Shown here piece by piece: positions 38,561-49,093 of a DNA stretch of 55,620 bases (position 1 is the stretch's first letter; the number at the start of each line of letters is the position of its first letter). Position numbers and translations under genes: made by a program. A model generated the notes under the pieces. The model was not told where the DNA came from. It did not search any database and saw only the letters and a list, made by a program, of their open reading frames with translations. Source of the stretch: Chloroflexota bacterium (lineage in GTDB: Bacteria; Chloroflexota; Anaerolineae; Promineifilales; Promineifilaceae); contig JAGNBF010000035.1 in assembly GCA_018004935.1 (NCBI GenBank), positions 9,335 to 64,954 on the forward strand, written 5' to 3'.

Positions 38561-40201
38561 TTAACGACGGCGAATGACACGCCGATAAATATCTGTCAGT
38601 ACCAGGAAGCCAAAGAAAGCCAGCGTGCCGGGAATGACAAGCCAATAGAAACTGTTGACCATGTAGACCAGGCTGTTGTTTTGCAAGGATGGCCGGAAAT
38701 GGCTTGTCCAGGCGTTGGGGAAGTTTTCTGAGGCGTCAGGATGACATTGCTGGCAGGTAACTAAGAGGTTGTTTTTAATGCCTGCGTCAGGGTCATCAGG
38801 TTCTTTGATGTTGTGTACACCGTGGCAGTCATAACAGACTGCTTTATTGGTTTCGACGGTGGGGTCTTGGTGTTCAAAGAGGGTGACGGTGGTGCCATGA
38901 AAATCAGAGACGTAAGTGGTGAACACATCGGTACTGATTTCGTATTTGTTCATTAACTCGTTGTCGGCGTGACAACTGGCACATAGTTCAGGAGAGCGGA
39001 CGCGGAATTGGGCGGTAGTGGGGTCGTTGATGTTATGAACACCATGACAGTTAATGCAGGTGGGTACGTCTTCGTTACCTTCACTGATGAGGGCCTCACC
39101 GTGGACGCTGGCGGCATATTCATCAAAGATAGTGCTATGACATTGGCGACAAGTTTGGGAAATACGTTCACGCGGTTCAGCGGGTGGGGGGGTATCATGT
39201 GCCCCATGGCAGTCGGTGCACATAGCGGCTTCCAGTTTGCCTTCTTCTAACGCGGCCGCATGGACACTGTCTTGGGCTTGATCGTATTTGGGTTGATGAC
39301 ATTCCCCACAGGCCGGATATTTTTCTAGACTATAGGCACGCAGATTCTCGGCCGTGATGGGTTCATGGGGGAAGCGGTAATCCTCATGACAATCTACACA
39401 GTCCAGAGGTTGCCATTCGTTGCCTTCACCATGCACGGAGTGAGCCAGTGTGTCAGCCGTAACGGTGAGGTCTAATATTTCCTCGCTGGGTAGGGTGAGG
39501 GCCAGATTTTCCAGACTATGGCAGGAGGCACAGTAGGTGTTGGTGGGGGCCGTGGTGGTGAATAACCCGTTTTGGATGACCTGGATTAATTCAGCGCGGC
39601 CGCGGACGCCTACCTCATTGCTTTCATGGCAAGCTACGCAGGTTTCCACCCCTATTCCTTCAGACCATGTCTCTTTGGCCTGTACATTATGAGCCGAATG
39701 GCAAGATACACAATTAGCTACAGGATCACCCTCAATGCCCTCATGGCTGGTAAGGTGTGTATCCTGATGACAGCGTTCACAGGTGGCCTGGGCTTGGGTT
39801 AGTTGATAAGAAAGCAGATCCGGGGCTTCTACCGGTTGATGAGGGTATTGGTATTGGTTTGGGGCGTGGCAAGAAGTACAGGCCAGATCGGCATCGCTGT
39901 GTTGACTATGGACAGATGTGTCTAGTTCAGCCAGGTTGATCTGTACTGATAAAGTTTCTCCAGAGGGAAACGTGATGACGCTGGTGGTCTCACTATGACA
40001 GAGGCGGCAGGCCGTGTCATCACTCGTTTGGGTGGTGTTCTCGGCCTGACCGGTTGATGTATAAAGGGTAAGTGGATCTGATTGGTTCGCGGCCGCGGCA
40101 TTGGGCACGTCAGCCAACATAAACCATACCAGCCCTGACAGAATACAGAAGGCGGGAATGAGTAAACCCAGGCGTAAGGGATGGTGATTTCCGTCAGACA
40201 C
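38561..40201 (-). CDS. 14-haem c-type cytochrome with two membrane anchors
   Basis: The start is GTG 40201, placed five bases after a strong GGAGG; an upstream open frame overlaps the preceding gene and is rejected. The 546-residue protein has an N-terminal hydrophobic segment (LLIPAFCILSGLVWFML), fourteen CxxCH sites and a C-terminal membrane segment (LVIPGTLAFFGFLVL) ending in arginines. Repeated CxxCHGVHN motifs and many separate histidines fit bis-histidine haems. The adjacent cytochrome b gene suggests a quinol-oxidising complex in which this protein receives the electrons on the outer face. Confidence 0.92.
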   Translation of the reverse strand: MSDGNHHPLRLGLLIPAFCILSGLVWFMLADVPNAAAANQSDPLTLYTSTGQAENTTQTSDDTACRLCHSETTSVITFPSGETLSVQINLAELDTSVHSQHSDADLACTSCHAPNQYQYPHQPVEAPDLLSYQLTQAQATCERCHQDTHLTSHEGIEGDPVANCVSCHSAHNVQAKETWSEGIGVETCVACHESNEVGVRGRAELIQVIQNGLFTTTAPTNTYCASCHSLENLALTLPSEEILDLTVTADTLAHSVHGEGNEWQPLDCVDCHEDYRFPHEPITAENLRAYSLEKYPACGECHQPKYDQAQDSVHAAALEEGKLEAAMCTDCHGAHDTPPPAEPRERISQTCRQCHSTIFDEYAASVHGEALISEGNEDVPTCINCHGVHNINDPTTAQFRVRSPELCASCHADNELMNKYEISTDVFTTYVSDFHGTTVTLFEHQDPTVETNKAVCYDCHGVHNIKEPDDPDAGIKNNLLVTCQQCHPDASENFPNAWTSHFRPSLQNNSLVYMVNSFYWLVIPGTLAFFGFLVLTDIYRRVIRRR

Positions 40202-40211
40202 CTTCTCCTCC

Positions 40212-41498
40212 TTAAGGTGTTGGCGTGGCTGTTGCGTCCGCCGTCGGTTCGGGTTCAGCCGTTGCCAGAGGCGGGGTAGCATGGTAGTTGATCGCTGTCT
40301 GGAGTAGTTCTTCATCCGTTTTGGGGAAGCCCAACCCATCCGGGCGATGGCAGGTGCGGCAGGCGTAATCCAATGATATTTGGGACAATGCGACCGTACC
40401 GTCTTCATTAAATTGACCTACTTGTGTGGGGTCAATGGCTACCATGTGGGTGCGAATATCACCGGTGAAAGTGGCGGGATCACCAACCGCACTACTAATT
40501 AGCTGAGGCATGTGACACTGCACACATTCAATTGTGAGAGACAGGTGTACTTCGTTATTTTGGTTTTCAGCCTGTTTAAAGTGACAATTTTCGCAGGTGG
40601 TGCGGGTGGTGGGTTGATTGGCTTCCCGGAGTTGCACGACACCGGCATGAGGATCGTGGCACACGACGCAATCAATGACGACGTGTTTGCTTTGGAAAAG
40701 CTCTTCATATTGTTCGTGATGTTGAATGAAACCGTTAGCGGCGTTGACTTCGGTGAACTCACCCCGCACATGACATTCTCCACACGCGGCCGCATCCCGT
40801 TCTATTTCCATGTTATAAGCCAGAGGGTGGTTAGCGTGTAAACTCCCAGGACCATGACACTCTTCACACTGTACACCAGCAAATGCCCATGTACCCACAA
40901 TGCCCGGCATTTCATCCTGGTGGCCCCGAGGGCTATAACCAGTGGTATGACAGGCACCGCAATCATAGGATAAGTTTGCCTCACCTGCGTGATAACCAAC
41001 CCAGTCGGCGTTCGTATTCAATTCTTCGTTGGCCAGGTTGTACTGGGTCGTTGCATTTTCATCGGCACCGGTGATGATATAGCCCTGCAAATCCATAAAA
41101 CGGGCTTTCCAATTGTAGCCACCAATGACGTAGCTAATTTGATCCCAGGAGTAACCATCCGGTGGGGATGGTACTTCACTGAATGGGTAGTCAGGGGGTT
41201 CCCCATTCACTACCTGGTTGAGTTTCCAGGGATGACCACTCTGCATGAAGACGTTGTATAGGTCTTCATGACATTCAGCGCAGGTTTCACTGCCCACAAA
41301 AGCGGGGAGTTCGTAACTGACACCATCTTGACCTGAAGCACCTGGAGCACCGGTTTCACCAGGAACGCCATCAGGGCCGGGTGGCCCTTGCTCACCTTGG
41401 GGACCCGCTGGTCCTATTGGCCCCGGTTGTTCGATACAGGCTGTGAGAAAAAGGATGGCCGTAACAAAGGCCACTATAGTCATGATAGTTCGCCGCAT
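40212..41498 (-). CDS. Octahaem cytochrome lipoprotein with collagen-like segment
   Basis: The 428-residue protein has lipobox LTAC (Cys about 21) and then eleven Gly-X-Y triplets (GPIGPAGPQGEQGPPGPDG and more). A cytochrome region follows with eight CxxCH sites: CAECH, CGACH, CEECH, CGECH, CVVCH, CENCH, CVQCH and CRTCH. The C-terminus is a Thr/Pro/Ala-rich tail. The start at ATG 41498 follows GGAGGG by eight bases. It is the first gene of the operon, and its stop lies ten bases before the GTG of the 14-haem gene. The collagen-like part may form a trimeric stalk lifting the haem domain off the membrane; this is inference. Confidence 0.92.
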   Translation of the reverse strand: MRRTIMTIVAFVTAILFLTACIEQPGPIGPAGPQGEQGPPGPDGVPGETGAPGASGQDGVSYELPAFVGSETCAECHEDLYNVFMQSGHPWKLNQVVNGEPPDYPFSEVPSPPDGYSWDQISYVIGGYNWKARFMDLQGYIITGADENATTQYNLANEELNTNADWVGYHAGEANLSYDCGACHTTGYSPRGHQDEMPGIVGTWAFAGVQCEECHGPGSLHANHPLAYNMEIERDAAACGECHVRGEFTEVNAANGFIQHHEQYEELFQSKHVVIDCVVCHDPHAGVVQLREANQPTTRTTCENCHFKQAENQNNEVHLSLTIECVQCHMPQLISSAVGDPATFTGDIRTHMVAIDPTQVGQFNEDGTVALSQISLDYACRTCHRPDGLGFPKTDEELLQTAINYHATPPLATAEPEPTADATATPTP

Positions 41499-41553
41499 GA
41501 GCGCTACCCTCCAATGAACTTCTATCAATGCACGGGTGACAACGAGTGACGCA

Positions 41554-41559
41554 ATTATA
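41554..41559 (-). promoter_or_regulatory. Probable -10 box of the cytochrome operon
   Basis: Perfect TATAAT on the minus strand about 55 bases before ATG 41498. No good -35 box is seen, which may mean activator control. Confidence 0.45.
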
Positions 41560-41912
41560 CAAAATTTAATGATTTTGGCATACTATTTCACCCTTTTCGA
41601 TTCTCTCCCAAGTGTTTAGCACATTATCATCTCGATTTCTATACTTGAAAGGAGAAATTTCGTGTTTTACCCTATGTGAATCCTCGTTTGTTGCTACCTT
41701 GTATAGAGTAAGTCAAATGTATGCAGTAATTCACCTATATTAATTAATTGATAATTAGTTGCGGGTGATATTTGTCATCTTTTTCTGATGAGTTACTCAT
41801 GTCTTGCCTTAACATGGTACCTTTTGACCTTTTTTCAGTGTCGAAACCCACCACCTTCGACAGGTTCAGGCCCCGTTTTCTCCGCTATATTGAGAAGAGA
41901 GAGTGGAAATAT

Positions 41913-41953
41913 AAAAAGCCCGACTAGAGATAAGTTCACTAGTCGGGCTTTTG
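41913..41953. terminator. Bidirectional hairpin terminator
   Basis: AAAAAGCCCGACTAG and CTAGTCGGGCTTTT form the stem. It lies in the 666-base gap between the malic enzyme gene and the cytochrome operon, both on the minus strand; it follows the malic enzyme stop in that direction. Confidence 0.75.
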
Positions 41954-42076
41954 GCTGTTTATGCTCAGCAAGAGTAACTACTTTCTTTTCGAGGGTTGAT
42001 CTGCGACCGCTGGTGGCGCGGTCAGGAGACCGGCCGGTTCACTGGTTCTCCGGGTAGTTGGCTAGTACATCGTGGC

Positions 42077-42137
42077 GAAAATAGAAACCAGGTTTTACAT
42101 CGAATTCCGAGCACAGGAGAAAAACCTGGTTTCTAAA
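42077..42137. repeat. AGAAACCAGGTTTT inverted repeat
   Basis: AGAAACCAGGTTTT and AAAACCTGGTTTCT flank a 30-base loop, 30 bases past the malic enzyme stop. It is related to the inverted repeats at 4740 and 14198. An element A hairpin (GGTGGCGCGGTCAGGAGACC) lies next to it at 42012. Confidence 0.65.
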
Positions 42138-42164
42138 CTGGCTAGAGATTTACGCCCAGGTGTA

Positions 42165-43907
<1,743 letters not shown>

Positions 43908-44062
43908 TCAGACGAGGTGAGGAAAGGAATAAATAGCACCTAAGACAGGTGATGTTTGTCAGGGGTTGAGCTTGGGTAAAGAGGACGGGTGAGGTTCATG
44001 GGCATGGGCTATAATCTTTTTCGGTTCTATTTTTCAAGGGACGCACAATTAAGGAGTAATCA

Positions 44063-44944
44063 ATGAAAATAGGTTTGCAAATACCCAGTTTTTCCTGGCC
44101 TGGCGGCGCGGCCGCAATCGCGCCCACGCTCAAACAGATCGCCCAAACGGCTGACCAGGGTGGTTTTCACAGCATTTGGGTGATGGATCATTTCTTCCAA
44201 CTGGCGATGATCGGTAAAGCCGAGGAACCGATGTTGGAAGGGTATAGTGCCCTGACTTATCTGGCGGCGGTGACAGAGCAGGTAAAGTTAGGGACACTGG
44301 TGACAGGGGTGATTTATCGCCAACCCGCCTTCCTGGTGAAACAAGTGACCAATTTGGATGTGCTGAGTCGCGGCCGCGCCTATTTTGGGGTCGGGGCGGC
44401 CTGGTATGATCGGGAAGCCTACGGTTTAGGTTTCCCCTTTCCCCCGGTCAAAACCCGTTTTGAATGGTTAGAAGAGACACTACAAATTGCCCTCCAGATG
44501 TGGCAAGGCGAAGGGAAAGCCTACGATGGGCAACATTTCCATCTGGCTGAGGCCATCTGTAGCCCATTGCCCGTGAGCCAACCCCATCCCCCCATTATGA
44601 TTGGCGGCATGGGGGAGCAGAAAACCCTGCGCCTGGTCGCAAAATATGCCAATGCCTGTAACCTGTTTGTGTGGGCAGGGGTGGATGTGCTCAAGGCAAA
44701 GTTGGCAGTATTAGAACAGCATTGTCAGGATGTGGGGCGTGCCTATGATGACATTGAACGCACCTCATTAGCCACCGCATACCTGGCTCCGGGCCAGATG
44801 ACGGCAGATGATGTGATCCATACCTGCCGTGAGTTGGCTGGGGCGGGGATTCAGCACGCCATCTTTAATATGCCCAATGTTCATGAGATTACCCCACTGG
44901 AAATATTTGCCCAGGAAATCATCCCGGCGGTGGCTGAGTTTTAG
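44063..44944 (+). CDS. LLM-class oxidoreductase, probably F420-dependent
   Basis: The 293-residue protein is a luciferase-like TIM barrel: MKIGLQIPSFSWPGG, SIWVMDHFFQL, LGTLVTGVIYRQPAFLVK, LDVLSRGRAYFGVGAAWYDRE and PPIMIGGMGEQKTLRL match the F420-dependent subfamily common in Actinobacteria and Chloroflexota. It would reduce or oxidise an unknown substrate with F420 or FMN. A strong AAGGAG lies eight bases before ATG. It has a TATAAT at 44010-44015 upstream. Transcription is monocistronic. Confidence 0.92.
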   Translation: MKIGLQIPSFSWPGGAAAIAPTLKQIAQTADQGGFHSIWVMDHFFQLAMIGKAEEPMLEGYSALTYLAAVTEQVKLGTLVTGVIYRQPAFLVKQVTNLDVLSRGRAYFGVGAAWYDREAYGLGFPFPPVKTRFEWLEETLQIALQMWQGEGKAYDGQHFHLAEAICSPLPVSQPHPPIMIGGMGEQKTLRLVAKYANACNLFVWAGVDVLKAKLAVLEQHCQDVGRAYDDIERTSLATAYLAPGQMTADDVIHTCRELAGAGIQHAIFNMPNVHEITPLEIFAQEIIPAVAEF

Positions 44945-44953
44945 CGGCGACAG

Positions 44954-45050
44954 TAAGGGTTCGTAAAAATATAACTTCCCGGTTTAGACCTGACAGGTTT
45001 CCGAAAACCTGTCAGGTCTTGACGGAACTTAATCTTTTACAGACCCTAAG
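44954..45050 (+). repeat. Element A relative with a different internal hairpin
   Basis: The ends TAAGGGTTCGTAAA and TTTACAGACCCTAAG are inverted repeats like those of element A, but the middle is a perfect 15-base stem AGACCTGACAGGTTT with loop CCGA (44986-45019). This looks like one pair of ends carrying two kinds of cargo. Confidence 0.7.
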
Positions 45051-45055
45051 TACTG

Positions 45056-45133
45056 GAGTTTAGAGCTAGAGGGGAGAGCAAGAGGTCATTACACTGGGAA
45101 AACCTCTCGCTCTAGCTCTGAACTCTAAACACA
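45056..45133. repeat. GAGTTTAGAGCTAGAGG inverted repeat
   Basis: GTTTAGAGCTAGAGG and CCTCTCGCTCTAGCTCTGAAC with CTCTAAAC form an imperfect long hairpin. A related sequence lies at 5826-5935 before purC. Confidence 0.6.
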
Positions 45134-45145
45134 AGTAAGTATTGG

Positions 45146-45252
45146 CTTTTTGAGAATTCAGGGGGTTGACACCAGATGTACGGGCTGGCCTTGTGCCTGC
45201 CCAGTATGGGCAACCACAAGGGTTGCCCGTACCCCACGAAATCTCGAAGACC
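45146..45252 (+). repeat. Dispersed element C, copy 3
   Basis: GAATTCAGGGGGTTGACACC to CCCGTACCCCACGAAATC, nearly identical to the copy at 49326-49435. Confidence 0.8.
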
Positions 45253-45340
45253 CTAAGGAATCGCTCGCAAATAACTTTGGAGTTTGCTGTGGCCGGTCTC
45301 CTGACCGAGCCACCCAACTTAATTTTGAGCGAACCCTAAG
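45252..45340 (+). repeat. MITE-like element A, second full copy
   Basis: CTAAGGAATCGCTC to GAGCGAACCCTAAG, with inner hairpin GTGGC-CGGTC-TCCT-GACCG-A-GCCAC. It closely matches 7258-7345. Confidence 0.78.
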
Positions 45341-45342
45341 TA

Positions 45343-45486
45343 TTCAGTTACTCCGCCCGGCGGTCAAACCGCCGGGCTAAACCTACGGAGTTTTGCGGGC
45401 TAAAAGCCCAGGCCAGCGGCCTTTGTAAAAAATAGCCCGGTCGTAAAACGACCGGGCAGATGAATTAATTCAACTGAACAGTTACG
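45343..45486 (+). repeat. MITE-like element B, copy 4
   Basis: ATTCAGTTACTCCGCCCGG to CAACTGAACAGTTAC, with stems GCCCGGCGGTCAAACCGCCG and CCCGGTCGTAAAACGACCGG. Elements C, A and B stand side by side in this gap (44945-45555). Confidence 0.8.
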
Positions 45487-45555
45487 GAACGGATGAAAGA
45501 CGACCTCTGGAAAACCTGTTGATGTAACCCGACTGAACGTTCACACGGCGACAGA

Positions 45556-46473
45556 ATGAATATGAATCTTGCCATCGAAACAGGCGGACTATCTAAAAAT
45601 TATGGCCCGGTGCGAGCCGTAGATTCTGTCTCTCTGCGAGTGGGGCAGGGGGAAATCTACGGCTTCCTGGGGCTGAATGGGGCCGGTAAAACGACGACCA
45701 TCCGCGCCTTGTTGGGCATGATTCGCCCGACGCAGGGTATGGTCAAGTTGCTGGGGCAGGTGGTTGGCCCCAATGGACGTGGCCCCTGGAGCCGAGTGGG
45801 GCATATGGTGGAAAGCCCCTCGGCTTATCCAGAACTCACTGTGCGGGAAAATCTGGAGATTGCCCGCCGCCTGCATGGGATTGGTGATCGTCAGGCCACG
45901 AACCGGGTTATTGAACAACTCCATATCGGTGTGTATGCGGAGCGGATGGCGGGCACCCTTTCGACCGGTAACCGGCAACGGCTAGGGTTGGCTCGTGCCT
46001 TGCTACACCGACCAGAGTTGATCATTCTGGATGAACCGGCCAATGGGTTGGACCCGGCGGGGGTGGTGGAGATTCGGGAACTGTTGGTGAATCTGGCCCG
46101 TGAGCAGGGGGTGACGGTGTTTATGTCTAGCCACATTTTGACGGAAGTGGATCGGCTGGCGACGCGCATCGGCATTATTCATCAGGGGCGACTCATTCAG
46201 GAGTTCGCGGCCGCGCAGTTGGAGACGTTACGCGCCCGGCGGCTGGTTATCAAGACCCATCAGCCAGATACGGCGCAAACGGTTTTAGCCCAGGCTGGTT
46301 TTACCATGACCAGGGCTGAAGATACGTTGATTTTGCTGGAAGCGCAGGCCGTTGAGTCGCCAGAAAGGATAGCGACATTATTGGTGAACGCGGCCGCGCC
46401 GCCCACCTATCTCGCCGTAGAGCAAGAAGACCTGGAAGCGTATTTTCTGCGGCTCACGAGTGGGAACTCATAG
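45556..46473 (+). CDS. ABC transporter ATP-binding protein
   Basis: The 305-residue ATPase has Walker A GLNGAGKTTT (about 38-47), signature LSTGNRQRLGLARALLHRP (variant of LSGGQ), Walker B LIILDEPANGLDP and switch His in FMSSHILTE. The layout is that of BcrA/NatA-type exporters of lantibiotics, bacitracin or sodium. The C-terminal 80 residues are the usual extension. It is paired with the ABC-2 permease gene 83 bases downstream. Two HIP octamers give Ala-Ala-Ala. Confidence 0.94.
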   Translation: MNMNLAIETGGLSKNYGPVRAVDSVSLRVGQGEIYGFLGLNGAGKTTTIRALLGMIRPTQGMVKLLGQVVGPNGRGPWSRVGHMVESPSAYPELTVRENLEIARRLHGIGDRQATNRVIEQLHIGVYAERMAGTLSTGNRQRLGLARALLHRPELIILDEPANGLDPAGVVEIRELLVNLAREQGVTVFMSSHILTEVDRLATRIGIIHQGRLIQEFAAAQLETLRARRLVIKTHQPDTAQTVLAQAGFTMTRAEDTLILLEAQAVESPERIATLLVNAAAPPTYLAVEQEDLEAYFLRLTSGNS

Positions 46474-46555
46474 GAACTCCGGGAACTGGTGGGAACTCAG
46501 GATGGAATCCGTGTCCACTGGTGTAAATCCGTGTACTAAAAATGAAAAGGGAAAG

Positions 46556-47344
46556 ATGAACTATTTTGCGGCCGCGTTCTGGGCAGAAGCATTAAAAGCC
46601 CGTCGTTCTAAAGTCACCCTGCTCACCGGGCTGGGGTTTTCCCTGCTACCGTTGGTGGGTGGGCTGTTTATGGTCATTCTCAAAAACCCCGAACAGGCGA
46701 AATCCCTTGGGCTGATCGGGGCGAAGGCGCAGTTGGCCGCTGGGGTAGCCGATTGGCCGACTCTGTTCCTCATGCTCCGGCAGGGCGGGGCGATTGGTGG
46801 CGGCGTGATATTCGCCATGATCACCGCCTGGGTATTTGGCCGCGAATTTTCGGATCATACGGCCAAGGAGTTGTTGGCCCTGCCCACACCGCGTGAAGCC
46901 ATTGTTGGGGCGAAATTTCTCCTGCTGGTTTTGTGGATTCTGCTCCTGACGCTCTGGATTGTCGGCTTGGAACTGGGGATTGGCTGGCTGGTGGATATTC
47001 CTGGCTGGTCGGCGCAGTTGGCCTGGACGACGTTTGGGGCGTTGCTGATGGTTGCCCTGCTCAACTTTATGATGATGCCCTTTGTGGCCTTCATCGCCAG
47101 TTTGGGGCGTGGCTATTTGCCGCCGTTGGGTTGGACCTTCTTGACGGTGGCGTTGGCCCAGATTGCGGTGGTGTTGGGGTGGGGGGAGTGGTTTCCCTGG
47201 GCTGTGCCGGCATTGTACAGCGGTATGGCCGGGCCGGATGCGGGTTTGTTGGGGATAGGGAGTTTTGGGGTGGTCGCGGCCGCGTTTCTCATAGGCAGTT
47301 CTGCCACCTTCATCTGGTGGCGTCAGGCAGATCAGGCGCGGTAA
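46556..47344 (+). CDS. ABC-2 type permease
   Basis: The 262-residue membrane protein has six hydrophobic segments and opens with FWAEALKARRSKVTLLTGLG, typical of BcrB/NatB-like permeases. FGREFSDHTAKELLALPTPR is the conserved cytoplasmic loop. It should form the channel for the ATPase encoded directly upstream; cargo unknown. ATG 46556 with AAAGGGAAAG just before is chosen; an earlier open frame overlapping the ATPase gene is not needed. Confidence 0.92.
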   Translation: MNYFAAAFWAEALKARRSKVTLLTGLGFSLLPLVGGLFMVILKNPEQAKSLGLIGAKAQLAAGVADWPTLFLMLRQGGAIGGGVIFAMITAWVFGREFSDHTAKELLALPTPREAIVGAKFLLLVLWILLLTLWIVGLELGIGWLVDIPGWSAQLAWTTFGALLMVALLNFMMMPFVAFIASLGRGYLPPLGWTFLTVALAQIAVVLGWGEWFPWAVPALYSGMAGPDAGLLGIGSFGVVAAAFLIGSSATFIWWRQADQAR

Positions 47345-47358
47345 ATGGGCTGGGCCTT

Positions 47359-47474
47359 CGGGATTTCAGGGGTTTGACACCATCTGTAGGGGCAACCCTT
47401 GTGGTTGTCCTCGACGGGGCAGGCACAAGGCCAGCCCCAACATGTAGCCACACCCCGCGAATTCCGAAAGAACC
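47359..47474 (+). repeat. Dispersed element C, copy 4
   Basis: GGGATTTCAGGGGTTTGACA to CCCCGCGAATTCC; here the middle is inverted relative to other copies (GGCAGGCACAAGGCCAGCC after GGGGCAACCCTTGTGG). Confidence 0.7.
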
Positions 47475-47488
47475 AGAGGGCTTTGCCC

Positions 47489-47518
47489 TTGTTCTTATCA
47501 GAACAAAAGAGCTATAAT
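47489..47518 (+). promoter_or_regulatory. Promoter, probably giving a leaderless mRNA
   Basis: TTGTTC at 47489-47494, 18-base spacer, perfect TATAAT at 47513-47518, six bases before ATG 47525. The geometry is the same as before the radical SAM gene. Confidence 0.65.
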
Positions 47519-47524
47519 TCACCC

Positions 47525-48067
47525 ATGTCACAACAACTCATCGCCTTCCTGCGGGCCATCAATGTGGGTGGTCATACGGTCAAAATGGATCGCCTGCGCG
47601 ACTTGTTCGGGCAGATGGGTTTTGCCCATGTCGAAACCTTTATCGCCAGTGGCAACGTCATCTTCACCACACCGGACACGGATTTTTCTGCTCTGGAGCA
47701 AAAAATAGAATTAACCTTGCGCGAAATGTTGGGGTACGAAGTCGCCACGTTTATTCGCACCCCGGCAGAACTTGTGGCTATTGGGCATTCCGAGCCGTTT
47801 CCACTGGCAGACCTGCAAACTGAAGGCCATGGGTTATATGTGGCGTTTGTCAAAACGGACCCGCCCCCCCCGGCTGAGGCCAGGTTGCAAGGGTTTACGA
47901 CGGCGATAGATGCGTTTCAGGTTCGCGGCCGCGAAATCTATTGGCTCTGTCGTACAAAATCGAGCGAATCCACCTTCTCCGGGGCCATCCTGGAAAAATC
48001 CCTCGGCCAGTCCGCCACCCTGCGTAACATCACCACCATCAAAAAACTGGCCGCCAAGTATGGTTAA
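47525..48067 (+). CDS. DUF1697 family protein
   Basis: The 180-residue protein matches DUF1697: [17 protein letters not shown] at the start, [13 protein letters not shown] (about 35-47) and a C-terminal [17 protein letters not shown]. The biochemical function of the family is unknown. The ATG at 47525 lies directly after a -10 box, so the message is probably leaderless. It begins a series of three short genes with the YjbR-like and YdeI-like genes. Confidence 0.93.
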   Translation: MSQQLIAFLRAINVGGHTVKMDRLRDLFGQMGFAHVETFIASGNVIFTTPDTDFSALEQKIELTLREMLGYEVATFIRTPAELVAIGHSEPFPLADLQTEGHGLYVAFVKTDPPPPAEARLQGFTTAIDAFQVRGREIYWLCRTKSSESTFSGAILEKSLGQSATLRNITTIKKLAAKYG

Positions 48068-48122
48068 GACGCGTTCCGTCTACTCAACACCCAATACACC
48101 AAGAACCAATAACCAATACACC

Positions 48123-48470
48123 ATGCCCGATCCCCTCACCCGCATCCGCCGCATTTGCCTCGCCTTGCCAGAAACCAGCGAACGGCTCTCCCACGGCGAA
48201 CCAACCTATTTTGTGCATAAAAAAGTATTCGTCATGTTCGCCAACAATCATCACCACGATGGGCATGTGGCCGTGTGGCTTCCTGTGTCACCCGGTCTGC
48301 AAGAGGTGTTGATCGCCTCAGCCCCAGAGAAATATTTCAAACCGCCCTATGTGGGGGTGCGGGGGTGGGTGGGTATCGAATTGGCGGCTGTCAACGATGA
48401 AGAACTCACAACCCACATCCGCGAAGCCTGGCGACTCATTGCCCCGCAGAAGGTGCAGGCGTTGTTATGA
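48123..48470 (+). CDS. MmcQ/YjbR-like protein
   Basis: The 115-residue protein has [20 protein letters not shown] near the start, [17 protein letters not shown] and [17 protein letters not shown], which are typical of the double-wing MmcQ/YjbR fold, thought to bind DNA or nucleotides. Function is not established. The sequence before the start contains CCAATA-type short repeats (48088-48122). It sits 55 bases after the DUF1697 gene. Confidence 0.9.
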   Translation: MPDPLTRIRRICLALPETSERLSHGEPTYFVHKKVFVMFANNHHHDGHVAVWLPVSPGLQEVLIASAPEKYFKPPYVGVRGWVGIELAAVNDEELTTHIREAWRLIAPQKVQALL

Positions 48471-48505
48471 GTGGCAACTCGCAACTCGAAACTCAAGGTA
48501 CACCA

Positions 48506-49093
48506 ATGAATGAAACCACACCTATTCTCTTTTTTGCCACGCCGCCGGAGTGGCGACAATGGTTAGCGGAAAACCATGACAAAATGACCGAGTTGTGGGT
48601 TGGTTATTACAAAAAGGGAACGGGGAAACCGAGTATCACCTGGCCGGAGTCGGTGGCGGAAGCGTTGTGTTATGGCTGGATTGACGGCTTGCGGAAAACG
48701 ATTGACGATACCAGCTACAAAATCCGTTTTACCCCCCGCCGGACGGATAGTAACTGGAGTGCGGTCAATGTGAAGATGGTGGCGGAGCTGACGGCTGAAG
48801 GGCGAATGGAACCGGCGGGCATACGCGCTTTTGCGGCCCGCAAACCGGATAAAACGGGCATTTATTCGTATGAACAGGAACGACCGACACTGGATGAAGC
48901 TTTTTTGGCTGTGTTGCAGGCGAACCCGGCGGCCTGGGCTTTTTTCCAGGCGCAACCGGCCGGGTATCAACGGGCGGTAGGCCATTGGGTGATGGAAGCG
49001 AAACGGGAAGAGACCCGGATGAAGCGGCTGGCGACGTTGATTGAGGATTCGAGCCGCGGCCGCACTGTGGCCTCCTTCACCCGCCCGAGATAG
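48506..49093 (+). CDS. YdeI/OmpD-associated family protein
   Basis: The 195-residue protein carries LWVGYYKKGTGKPSITWPES, ALCYGWIDGLRKTIDDTSY and IRFTPRRTDSNWS, the hallmarks of the YdeI/OmpD-associated family that has been linked to bacteriocin protection in enterobacteria. The role in this organism is unknown. ATG 48506 is preceded by AAGG with seven-base spacing and is preferred over the ATG at 48467 that overlaps the preceding gene. It ends the three-gene series. Confidence 0.92.
   Translation: MNETTPILFFATPPEWRQWLAENHDKMTELWVGYYKKGTGKPSITWPESVAEALCYGWIDGLRKTIDDTSYKIRFTPRRTDSNWSAVNVKMVAELTAEGRMEPAGIRAFAARKPDKTGIYSYEQERPTLDEAFLAVLQANPAAWAFFQAQPAGYQRAVGHWVMEAKREETRMKRLATLIEDSSRGRTVASFTRPR

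Noticed and set aside
38553-38645. Upstream extension of the cytochrome b gene containing CxxH-like cysteines
   Set aside because: It overlaps the end of the 14-haem gene in another frame; the start at 38552 has a good ribosome site.
40202-40408. Upstream extension of the 14-haem cytochrome
   Set aside because: It overlaps the octahaem gene, and GTG 40201 has a strong Shine-Dalgarno followed by a membrane signal.
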